The translations under genes and the position numbers were made by a program. Source: JAYPHU01 sp964611435 (GTDB taxonomy: Bacteria; Pseudomonadota; Alphaproteobacteria; Rhodospirillales; UBA2165). From it: DNA of 64,000 nt. Positions 25,900 to 34,386 of this stretch are shown here, one piece after another. Position 1 is the stretch's first letter. The number at the start of each line of letters is the position of its first letter. The stretch is taken from assembly GCA_964611435.1 (NCBI GenBank), contig CAZSXT010000001.1, positions 344,143-408,142 on the forward strand. The letters are read 5' to 3'. The notes under the pieces were generated by a model that ran no database searches, had not been told where the DNA came from, and worked only from the letters and a program-made list of their open reading frames with translations.

Positions 25900-27165
25900 A
25901 TGCGCACGGTTATTGTCCTCAAAGGCTATCCACGCCTCTCCGAGACTTTTATCGCTCAGGAAATCCTGGAGCTGGAACGGAGAGGTCTCGATGTGGAGAT
26001 CGTCTCCCTTCGCCACCCGACCGATAAGAAAACCCATCCGGTGCATGATCAGATCAAGGCGCGGGTGAGTTATCTACCGGAATATCTGTTTCAGGAGGCC
26101 GGCCGGGTCCTACGCGCCTGGAGGCGGGTGCGTCAGTGGCCGACTTACAGAACGGCGTTTTCAGCTTGGTGGCGGGATTTCAAAAGAGACCGCACCCCAA
26201 ATCGCATCCGCCGCTTCGGTCAGGCGTTGGTTCTAGCGGCGGAATTGCCGAACGAGATTGAGCGTCTCCACGCACACTTTCTACACACCCCGGCGTCGGT
26301 GACACGTTATGCGGCGTTGCTCACAGGCCTGCCATGGAGTTGTTCGGCGCACGCGGTTGATATTTGGACGACCCCGAAATGGGAGATTGCCGAAAAGTTA
26401 GCGGAGTTAGACTGGCTGGTCACCTGCACGGCGGCCAACCAAGCGTATCTAGCCGAGCTGTCCGGCAATGACGATAAGGTTCACCTGGCCTATCATGGTC
26501 TCGATCTAAGCCGTTTTCCGGCGCGCGAAGCGAAAATAGTCGAACGCGATGGTTCCGATCCGGACAATCCGGTCACCATTTTGTCTGTCGGCCGCGCCGT
26601 GGAAAAAAAAGGCTATCCCAACTTGCTGGCCGCCTTGGCTTTGCTGCCCACCGATCTTAACTGGCGGTTCGTCCATGTGGGGGGTGGTAAAGAGATCGAT
26701 AGGCTCAAACGGATCGCCAAGCAGTGGAACCTGGAAGATCGCATCGACTGGCTGGGCTCCCGGTCCCAAGACGAAGTCTTAAGAGCCTATGGCGAGGCGG
26801 ACATTTTCGCCTTGGCCAGCCGGGTGGCAGGCAACGGCGACCGGGACGGTCTGCCCAATGTCCTGATGGAGGCGCAGTCTCAGGGACTGGCGGTGGTTTC
26901 CACCAGAGTCTCGGCCATCCCTGAACTGATCGAGGACGGGGTCAGCGGCTTGCTCGTGGAGCAAGAGGATGCAGAGAAACTTTCGAATGCACTGGCGCGA
27001 TTGATTCAAGACCCAAGTTTGCGCCGGTCTCTGGCGGAGGCGGGCATCAGGCGAATTCGGGATCAGTTCGAGTTTCAAGGCTGCTTCGAGACGCTGTACA
27101 AGTTGTTTGGTCTGTCCAATGACGAGCACGCCGCGAACGCTTCTGCCTCTGAAAAAGTTGCATGA
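25900..27165 (+). CDS. Glycosyltransferase family 4
   Basis: A 421-residue GT4-type retaining glycosyltransferase from ATG 25900; the frame reaches back to 25846 into the preceding gene, but MRTVIVLKGYPRLSETFI is the usual start of this family. Motifs: HAHFLHTPASVTRYA, ILSVGRAVEKKGYPNLL at the start of the C-terminal domain, and the ExxxxxxxE-type site EADIFALASR ... DGLPNVLMEAQSQGLAVVST. It would transfer a sugar from a nucleotide donor to a lipid- or glycan-bound acceptor on the cytoplasmic side. It overlaps the next gene by four bases (ATGA). Confidence 0.9.
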   Translation: MRTVIVLKGYPRLSETFIAQEILELERRGLDVEIVSLRHPTDKKTHPVHDQIKARVSYLPEYLFQEAGRVLRAWRRVRQWPTYRTAFSAWWRDFKRDRTPNRIRRFGQALVLAAELPNEIERLHAHFLHTPASVTRYAALLTGLPWSCSAHAVDIWTTPKWEIAEKLAELDWLVTCTAANQAYLAELSGNDDKVHLAYHGLDLSRFPAREAKIVERDGSDPDNPVTILSVGRAVEKKGYPNLLAALALLPTDLNWRFVHVGGGKEIDRLKRIAKQWNLEDRIDWLGSRSQDEVLRAYGEADIFALASRVAGNGDRDGLPNVLMEAQSQGLAVVSTRVSAIPELIEDGVSGLLVEQEDAEKLSNALARLIQDPSLRRSLAEAGIRRIRDQFEFQGCFETLYKLFGLSNDEHAANASASEKVA

Positions 27166-28259
27166 GGATCGCTTTCTACGCACCGATGAAGCCGCCGACG
27201 TCAGATGTGCCGTCGGGGGACCGGCGGATGGCGCGGTTGTTGATACGGGCGCTAGAGTTCTCCGGCCACGATGTGCATTTGGCCTGCGACTTTCAAAGTC
27301 GAGAACCGGCCGGTGATCCGGTGCGCCAGCAGGAGATTATGGGACTGGGGCAGAGCGTCGCGGAGACCTTGATCGCGGCGTACGAGAACGGCGAGGCCGC
27401 CCGGCCCGACGCTTGGTTCACGTATCATCTTTACTATAAGGCGCCGGATTGGATCGGCCCGTCGGTCGCCAACCGACTTGGCATTCCTTATGTCGTGGCC
27501 GAGGCGTCCCATGCGCCGAAGCGCGCCGGGGGGCCGTGGGACTTAAACCACCGGCAGGCAGAGGCGGCAATCCGCCGGGCGGACAGGGTTTTTGGCCTGA
27601 ATACGCTGGATGCCGGATGCATTAAGCCTTTGCTCGCCACGCCAGATAAACTTGTGCAGATGAAGCCGTTCTTGGATTTAGATGACATGCCACCCGTGCC
27701 GGATCGCCGGGAAAATAGCGACAAGCCGGTGCGGTTGGTTGCCGCCGCGATGATGAGGTCGGGTGACAAATTGGAATCATACGGGGTGTTGGCGGCGGCG
27801 CTGAAACGGCTGCCCGAAGATGCCTGGGCCCTGGAGGTCGCGGGAGATGGTCCGGAACGACCATCTGTTGAGGGGATGTTCGCAGGTCTGCCAGTGACCT
27901 TCTTGGGAGAGTTATCGGCAAAAGATTTATATGCCGCTTTTGACCGGGCTGATCTGTTTGTCTGGCCTGCCGTCAATGAAGCCTACGGCATGGCGCTGTT
28001 GGAGGCGCAGAGCCGGGGCCTGCCCGTGGTTGCCGGCCGAACCCACGGCGTACCGGATATCGTCCGGGATGGGATCACCGGAAAGCTGGCGGCGGTGGGT
28101 GACGCGGACGCTTTTGCTAGGGCGGTACGGGAGTTGATCGAACAGCCGGATGATTTGCCAAAGATGAGTGATGCGGCACGACAAACAGTCGCCGCCGAAC
28201 ACAGCCTGGAAACGGCGGCAGCCATTCTTGACCGGGAAATCCGGGCGGTGGCGGCATGA
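27162..28259 (+). CDS. Glycosyltransferase family 4
   Basis: A 365-residue GT4 protein. It begins MRIAFYAPMKPPTSDVPSGDRR, with the glycine-free acceptor loop of this family. The donor site lies in FVWPAVNEAYGMALLEAQSR, followed by GLPVVAGRTHGVPDIVRDG. It overlaps both neighbours by four bases (ATGA at each end), so it is made with them from one message. Donor and acceptor unknown. Confidence 0.9.
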   Translation: MRIAFYAPMKPPTSDVPSGDRRMARLLIRALEFSGHDVHLACDFQSREPAGDPVRQQEIMGLGQSVAETLIAAYENGEAARPDAWFTYHLYYKAPDWIGPSVANRLGIPYVVAEASHAPKRAGGPWDLNHRQAEAAIRRADRVFGLNTLDAGCIKPLLATPDKLVQMKPFLDLDDMPPVPDRRENSDKPVRLVAAAMMRSGDKLESYGVLAAALKRLPEDAWALEVAGDGPERPSVEGMFAGLPVTFLGELSAKDLYAAFDRADLFVWPAVNEAYGMALLEAQSRGLPVVAGRTHGVPDIVRDGITGKLAAVGDADAFARAVRELIEQPDDLPKMSDAARQTVAAEHSLETAAAILDREIRAVAA

Positions 28260-28846
28260 CCTATTTGGCGCTCATCCGGCATGGGACGACCGAATGGAAC
28301 CGGAAAGGACTCATCCAGGGGCACACCGATATTTCCTTGGATGAAGGCGGCCGGGGTGAAGTTGCTGGCTGGACTATCCCGGAGGAATTGGCCGGCTATC
28401 GCTGGATCAGCAGCCCGTTTGAACGCGCGCTGGAAACGGCAGAGATTTTGTCGGGCGCTCGTCCGCCGACGGACCAGCGGCTCGGGGAAATGGCGTGGGG
28501 GGACTGGGAAGGGCGCACACTTGTCGAATTGCGGGCAACGCTTGGCGAGGAGATGGCGGCGCTGGAAGCCAAGGGTCTGGATTTTAAAGCGCCCGGCGGA
28601 GAAAGCCCGCGAGAGGTGCAGACGCGTGTCCGGCCGCTCCTGGCGGAAGTCGCGGCGGCGGGTGAAGACACCGTCGCCGTGTGCCACAAGGGTGTCATCC
28701 GAGCCGTTTATGCGTGGGCGGCGGATTGGAACATGCTCGGCAAGCCACCGGAAAAATTACGGAATGGGTGTGTCCAGATTTTCACACTGGATGAGACAGG
28801 TCATCCGTCGCCTCATCGCCTCAACCTTGATATGACGGGATCATGA
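28256..28846 (+). CDS. Histidine phosphatase (phosphoglycerate-mutase-like)
   Basis: A 196-residue branch-1 histidine phosphatase. The nucleophilic histidine is in LIRHGTTEWN at the N-terminus and the second catalytic histidine in VAVCHKGVIRAV near 142. The GHTDISLDEGG and SSPFERALETAEIL segments are typical. The mutase and phosphatase members cannot be told apart by eye. Lying inside a glycosyltransferase operon with four-base overlaps on both sides, it may dephosphorylate a sugar phosphate or a sugar-phosphate acceptor (compare the GmhB or phosphoglycosyl steps of other pathways), which is inference. Confidence 0.9.
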   Translation: MTYLALIRHGTTEWNRKGLIQGHTDISLDEGGRGEVAGWTIPEELAGYRWISSPFERALETAEILSGARPPTDQRLGEMAWGDWEGRTLVELRATLGEEMAALEAKGLDFKAPGGESPREVQTRVRPLLAEVAAAGEDTVAVCHKGVIRAVYAWAADWNMLGKPPEKLRNGCVQIFTLDETGHPSPHRLNLDMTGS

Positions 28847-29994
28847 CTAAGCCCAAGGTCCTATTTTACGTGCAGCACCTGTTGGGCATTGGTCACCTGA
28901 AACGGGCGACGACCCTTGCGCGCGCCATGACGGCAAAGGGGATTGAGGTCACCGTGGTGTCGGGCGGAGAGTCCGTGCCGGTGGTTGATGACAGTGGCAT
29001 GTCTTTCGTTCAACTGCCCGCAGTGAAGGCGGCGGATCGAACGTTCTCGGGGCTGGTCGGGGAGGACGGTGCGCCGATCTCGGATCAGGAAAAAGCCGTG
29101 CGCCGGGATTTTTTATTAAATCTTTTCAATAAGTTGTCGCCCGATGTTCTCATCATAGAGTTATATCCGTTTGGCCGCCGGCAGCTTCGGTTCGAGCTCC
29201 TGCCGCTTCTGGATGCGTCGCGCGCCCGGGACAACCGGCCGGTTGTTGTGTCATCGGTCCGCGATATCCTGGTGGAGAAGAAACGTCCCGAGCGAGACCA
29301 GGAAATGGTGGAACTCGCCCGGCAGTATTTTGACCATGTTTTGGTGCATGGCGATCCCGACCTGATCCCGTTCGACAAAACATTCGCGCGGGCCAAGGAC
29401 ATCAAAGACATGCTGCACTATACCGGCTACGTGGTGGAGCATGAAGCGATTGCCGCGAGCGATGGTGACCAAGGAACTGGGGAAGTCATTGTCTCGTCTG
29501 GCAGCGGCGCGGTGGGAGAATTGCTGCTGCGAGCTGCTCTGCGGGTGCGGCCTCAAACCTATCTGGCCGACGCCCCATGGCGGCTGCTGGCCGGCTTTTC
29601 CATGGCGGAAGATGTCTTTACCGACATTCAGACCCAAGCACCGGCGGGTGTGGTGGTAGAGCGCGCCCGGCCAGACTTCGTGACGCTGTTAAAGAACTGC
29701 CGGATTTCCATTTCCCAAGGCGGCTACAACACGGTGATGGAGGTGTTGGCGACCGGAGCAATCGGCATCGCCATTCCCTATGCCGGCGGCAACGAAACGG
29801 AGCAAACCCTCCGCGCCCGGCTGCTGGAAGAGCGCGGATTGATCCGGCAGATGCCGGAAGACCGGCTGACCGATGAAGCGCTGGTTCAGATGATCGAAGA
29901 GACGCAATATCGTGAGGGGCAATCTGCGGTTAAACTCGACACGCACGGCGCTTCTAAAACCGCCGAATTGGTGGCCAAATGGGCCGGACTATAG
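28843..29994 (+). CDS. Predicted glycosyltransferase, MurG/COG4671-like (second copy)
   Basis: A 383-residue protein related to that at 24645-25868. It opens VLFYVQHLLGIGHLKR and has VIVSSGSGAVGELLLRAAL and GGYNTVMEVLATGAIGIAIPY in the donor-binding half. The stop codon TAG (29992-29994) falls inside the first arm of a nested inverted repeat (29988-30065). With the first copy it brackets the GT4 pair and the phosphatase, so two related transferases may act at the first and last steps of the same pathway. Confidence 0.85.
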   Translation: MTKPKVLFYVQHLLGIGHLKRATTLARAMTAKGIEVTVVSGGESVPVVDDSGMSFVQLPAVKAADRTFSGLVGEDGAPISDQEKAVRRDFLLNLFNKLSPDVLIIELYPFGRRQLRFELLPLLDASRARDNRPVVVSSVRDILVEKKRPERDQEMVELARQYFDHVLVHGDPDLIPFDKTFARAKDIKDMLHYTGYVVEHEAIAASDGDQGTGEVIVSSGSGAVGELLLRAALRVRPQTYLADAPWRLLAGFSMAEDVFTDIQTQAPAGVVVERARPDFVTLLKNCRISISQGGYNTVMEVLATGAIGIAIPYAGGNETEQTLRARLLEERGLIRQMPEDRLTDEALVQMIEETQYREGQSAVKLDTHGASKTAELVAKWAGL

Positions 29995-30065
29995 GGTTTT
30001 CCCGTGATTGGAATCACCGGTCAAATCCTATAGTGTTTGGTCCTTGAAAATCGGGAAAACCCTAT
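29988..30065. repeat. Nested three-arm inverted repeat
   Basis: Arm 1 (29988-30009) and arm 2 (30012-30034) form a long imperfect hairpin with a GG loop. Arm 3 (30052-30065) is a perfect 14-base inverted copy of 29991-30004. Arm 1 could therefore pair with either arm 2 or arm 3. The element includes the stop codon of the upstream glycosyltransferase and lies 57 bases before the ABC fusion gene. TA dinucleotides flank the GGG...CCC core of the outer arms. It may be an attenuator-like RNA, a terminator, or a small MITE-like element. Confidence 0.65.
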
Positions 30066-30121
30066 TCCGTATAACCATTTGAAATATAAATATTATTTAG
30101 TTCTTTAGGGGAATTCCAATT

Positions 30122-33100
30122 ATGGAACGGGGCGTTTTTCAGTTTGTCCTGAGATTTAGTAAAAGGGATCAGATCGTCCTTATAATTGTGACGCTTCTGT
30201 CGCTTCCTTTTTATTTCTTTTCGTTGGACCTGCCGAAGCAGATCGTTGATAAGGCGATCAAGGGCGAGGAAAAGGGCCTCAAGTTCCCGATTGAGTACTG
30301 TGGCCCGTTTGAGGGCTGCGGCCTCAATTTAACGCAGCTCGAATTTTTGTTCGTTCTCTGTTTTCTTTTTCTGGNNNNNNNNNNNNNNNNNNNNNNNNNN
30401 NNNNNNNNNNNNNNNNNNNNNNNNNNNNNNNNNNNNNNNNNNNNNNNNNNNNNNNNNNNNNNNNNNNNNNNNNNGGCCTCAATTTAACGCAGCTCGAATT
30501 TTTGTTCGTTCTCTGTTTTCTTTTTCTGGCCTTGGTCTTCATCAACGGCGGCTTTAAGTATTTTTTGAACGTCTATCGTGGGGCAACGGGCGAAAGATTG
30601 CTCCGCCGTATTCGCTATCAGTTGCTGGAACGGGTACTACGGTTCCCGCTGCCTCATTTCCGGCGGACCTCTCAAGGCGAAGTAGTTTCCATGGTCACTC
30701 TGGAAACCGAGCCCTTGGGCGGTTTTTTTGGTGATGCGATCAATCTGCCCAGCTATCAGGGTGGTTTGCTCATTACGCTGATGGTTTTCATGTTCGTGCA
30801 GGACTGGAAGCTGGGACTGGCGGCGATAGCGCTTTATCCGGTTCAGGCGTGGCTGATTCCTAAACTTCAGCGGCAGGTCAACCAGCTGGGTAAACGGCGG
30901 GTCCAGGAGGTGCGGCGCTTGTCAGAGCGGATCGGCGAAGCGGTCACAGGCGCGCACGAAATTCATGCCAATGACACCTCACAGTATGAACTGACCGACT
31001 TCTCGAGCCGTCTTGGACGAATTTATGACATTCGCTACGAGATTTATAAGAAGAAATTCTTCATCAAGTTTGTGAACAACTTTTTAGCGCTGCTGACGCC
31101 GTTCTTCTTTTACTCCATCGGCGGGTGGCTGGTGATCCGCGGTGATATGTCCATCGGTTCATTGATTGCCGTGCTGGGCGCTTACAAGGACGTCTCCGCG
31201 CCGTGGAAGATGCTCCTGGGCTACTATCAACGTCTCGAAGATGCACGTATCAAGTATGAACAACTTATAGAAAAGTTCGAAACCGGTGACCTTCTTGAAG
31301 AGGAAAAGCTGACCGAAGAGCCAGAAGTGCTGCCCAAACTGGAGGGACCGTTATCGGCCTCCAATGTCAGCTTCACCGAAGATGACGGGTTGAAGATCAT
31401 CGATGGCGCCTCCATGACCGTGAACCTGCCAGGGCATTTCGCGTTGGTAGGGCCGCCCGGTGGAGGCAAGGTCGAGTTTGCCCAATTGATGGCGCGCTTG
31501 CTCAGCCCGTCCGGGGGCAAGATCACAATCGGCGAGGACGATTTCGCCAAGATGCCGGAAGCGGTGACCGGACGAAAGATCGCCTATGCCGGTCAGTCGC
31601 CTTATATTTTCTCCGGGTCGTTCAAAGACAACTTGCTTTACGGATTGAAGCACAGGCCCGTACGGGAGCCTGAGTACGATGATGCGATGAAGGCGGAGCG
31701 TGTTAAGGTAATCGCGGAAGCCCGAGGATCCGGCAATCTGGACTATGATCCTAATGCCGACTGGGTGGATTGGGATACGGTCGGCGTAAAATCTGAAGAC
31801 GAATTGGTAGAGAAGGTGATCCACACTCTCGGTGTGGTGGACCTGGAGTCGGACGTCTATCAGATCGGACTCCGGCAGCGGATCGATCCGCAGGCGCAGC
31901 CCGACTTGGCGCAGAATCTTCTGCGAGCCCGGGAAATGATGCGAAAGAATTTGGATGAGCGCCATCTGGCTGATTTCGTCGAGTCCTTTGACGCCCAGAC
32001 CTACAACAACAATGCGTCGGTCGCCAAAAATATCCTGTTTGGCACGCCGGTTGGTGAAGCATTTGAAATCGAGAACCTGGGTGAAAACGCTTACGCGATG
32101 AGCGTCCTCGATCAGGTCGGGATGCGGGAAGAATTTATTCTCAAAGGCCAGCGGCTGGCGGAGATCATGGTCGACTTGTTCCAAGGCCTGCCGCCGGATC
32201 ATGAGTTCTGGGAGCGGTTCAGTTTCATCAGTTCGGACGATCTGCCTGAGTTCCAAGCGATCCTGAAGCGCCTGTCCATGGATGGGCTGGACAACGCCTC
32301 CGAAGAAGACCGCGCCGCCTTGGTCGAGCTGCCGTTTAAATTAATCCCGGCGCGGCACCATTTGGGTTTGGTCGATGACGACTTTAGAGAGAGAATTCTG
32401 GAAGCGCGTAAGGTGTTCGCGGAAAATCTTCCCGAAGTACTGCGAGAGTCCATAGAATTCTTCGAGGCCGGCAGCTACAACGCCGCCGCCTCCATCCAGG
32501 ACAACATCTTGTTCGGCAAGATCGCCAGCGAGCGTGCGGAAAGCTCGGATATGGTCGGCGAAGAATTGCTGAAGGTGGTGCAGGATGTCGGCATCAGGAC
32601 CGAGGTCATTCGCCGCGGGCTGGAATTTGACGTGGGCATCGGCGGTTCCCGGTTGTCCCCAATCCAAAGGCAGAAATTGGCGGTCGCGCGAAGCCTGATG
32701 AAGCAGCCGGACCTGTTCATCCTGAACGAGGCCTTATCGAGTCTCGATTCGGAATCTCAAAACCGGATCGTCGGCAATGTGATCGAGGCCCAGGAAGGGC
32801 GGAGCTTTATGCTGGTGCCGAGCGAAACCGCGCTGGACCGGAGTTTCGATCATGTCTTCAAGATCGAAGGCGGTAAAGTTTCAGGTCAGGGCGAATCCGC
32901 GCCGGTTGCGTCAAACGGCGAGTCTTCAGATGATTCCGGCTCTGACATCGGCGGTGGATTCGGCGAAGAAATCGATGTCCTGGCGTCCATTCCGCTGTTT
33001 GCCGGCATGGACCGGTCCAAGCTCAAGATGCTGGCCTTCGCCAGTGAGCGCTATAACTACCCCTCCGGCGAGGTCGTTTTCCGTCAGGGTGAAGTCGGCG

Positions 33101-33855
33101 ACAACGCCTATGTGGTAATCGATGGCGAGGCGGATGTTCTTCTGGAGCTGTCGGAGGGAACCCGGCATCTGGTCACCATGAAGCGCAACGACTTGTACGG
33201 TGAACTGGCTCTGCTGTGTGAGGCGCCTCGAACCGCAACGATCAAAGCCGCGACCGATCTTACAGTGATGGCTATCGCCAAGGATATTTTCTTCAAGGTG
33301 ATCGCCGAGGATACGGAAACCAGTATCCGCCTGACCCGATCTGTGGCGGAGCGGCTGGAGCGGACGACTCGTGATCTTAGTGATGCGGCGACGATCCATG
33401 ACGCTATTACCAATCTTCCCGATCAGCGATTGTTCGTCGATCATATCCGCCAGACCATCGCCCGGGACAAACGGTTCGGCGAGAAGTCGGGTTTGTTGTG
33501 GTTTGATATAGCCGAAGACTACGGCACCCATGGCTCGATCGAGACCGATGAGCAAAAAGACGTTCTACGTGAGATCGGTAGTCGTATCCATGACTGTATT
33601 CGGGAAACAGATATGGCGGCGCGGATCGGTGAATTTAAGTTCGCCATCGTCTTTACGCCGGCGCAGGAAGACGGCGGCGCAAAGCGCCTCGCCACGCGTA
33701 TTGTAGAATCTCTGAAACAACCCATCTCTATTAATAATCATAACTATCAACTCAGCCACGGCTGCAAATTCTTGTTCCGCAAGTTGGAATCCAGGGATCC
33801 GCAGGAGCAATACGCCCTGCTGCAAGCCGATGACGGCGAAGTTTTGGAAATTTAA
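30122..33855 (+). CDS. ABC exporter half fused to a cyclic-nucleotide-binding domain and a degenerate GGDEF domain (interrupted by assembly gap)
   Basis: One gene split by the N gap. Joining the contigs over the repeated 55 bases gives 1192 codons with no frame break. Residues 1-320 are an exporter-type membrane domain with about six hydrophobic segments. Residues 365-850 are an ATPase domain whose motifs are altered: Walker A GPPGGGKVE (no Ser/Thr after Lys), signature LSPIQRQ, Walker B LFILNEALSSLD (Asn for Asp). About 400 residues separate Walker A from the signature, compared with roughly 100 normally, and the extra part repeats the post-Q-loop motif NLLYG/NILFG three times. Residues 900-1020 hold a cyclic-nucleotide-binding domain with an intact phosphate cassette (YGELALLCEAPRTAT). 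Residues 1041-1170 are GGDEF-like with IGEFKF in place of GGDEF. It probably senses a cyclic nucleotide, and may no longer hydrolyse ATP or make cyclic di-GMP. Confidence 0.88.
30320..30374 (+). repeat. Left copy of 55-base contig-end overlap
   Basis: These 55 bases are identical to 30475-30529 on the other side of the N gap. They code for the same part of the ABC fusion protein (LNLTQLEFLFVLCFLFL), so the repeat comes from assembly, not biology. Confidence 0.97.
30375..30474. other. 100-N scaffold gap (apparently artificial)
   Basis: Exactly 100 Ns, the usual placeholder for a gap of unknown size. Since the flanks overlap by 55 identical bases, the true gap length is probably minus 55. Confidence 0.97.
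30475..30529 (+). repeat. Right copy of 55-base contig-end overlap
   Basis: Identical to 30320-30374. Deleting the Ns and one copy (155 bases in all) gives a single 3579-base reading frame. Confidence 0.97.
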
Positions 33856-33882
33856 GGCACGGAAATCGGACGAAAATTAACG

Positions 33883-34386
33883 ATGACAGCGAAATACGCG
33901 TATCCGTTTTCCTCTATTCGGGGTGACTATATCCGGTCCATCGGCGGGGTGGTGCTTTGTTTGTCGCCCTTTGCCCTCGGATTGCCGTTGACCGGCGCGC
34001 TGTATCTTGTGGCCTTTGCAGCGCTTGTCTTCGCCGTGCTTTTGGCGCGGACAATTCTCCGGCATGTGACCGCCGTCACCGTCAGTGACGGTGAAATCAC
34101 GCTAAAGTCACTGCAAGAACAGGCCGTTCCATGGGAAGGGTTGGCGGAGTTTGATCTCTCCTACTTTACCACGTGGAGAAGCGGTTCTAACGGGTGGATG
34201 CAATTACGCCTTAGAGGGGCAGGGAAGACATTGAGACTCGAATCTTCCGTTGACGGATTTGAGGAGATTACACGTAGCTGCTTTGACGCGGCGCGGCGCA
34301 ATAAGCTTGAGCTCAATCGGACGACCCTCAGCAATCTTGCGGCGCTGGGCATTGTCTCCGAGGAAGAGGCGATGGCGCCGGAATGA
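33883..34386 (+). CDS. Small membrane protein of unknown function with a PH-like domain
   Basis: A 167-residue protein. Two hydrophobic segments (GGVVLCLSPFALGLPL and LYLVAFAALVFAVLLA, roughly residues 16-55) precede a soluble part of about 110 residues with beta-strand pattern (AVTVSDGEITLKSL, WMQLRLRGAGKTLRLES) resembling the bacterial PH-like domains of DUF2244/YdbS type membrane proteins. It lies 27 bases downstream of the ABC fusion and overlaps the peptide-transport ATPase by four bases, so it may bridge two operons. Function unknown. Confidence 0.8.
   Translation: MTAKYAYPFSSIRGDYIRSIGGVVLCLSPFALGLPLTGALYLVAFAALVFAVLLARTILRHVTAVTVSDGEITLKSLQEQAVPWEGLAEFDLSYFTTWRSGSNGWMQLRLRGAGKTLRLESSVDGFEEITRSCFDAARRNKLELNRTTLSNLAALGIVSEEEAMAPE

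Noticed and set aside
29988..30065. Insertion sequence or transposase remnant at the nested repeat
   Set aside because: No coding sequence lies inside; at most it is a MITE-like non-autonomous element, and no target duplication longer than TA can be seen.
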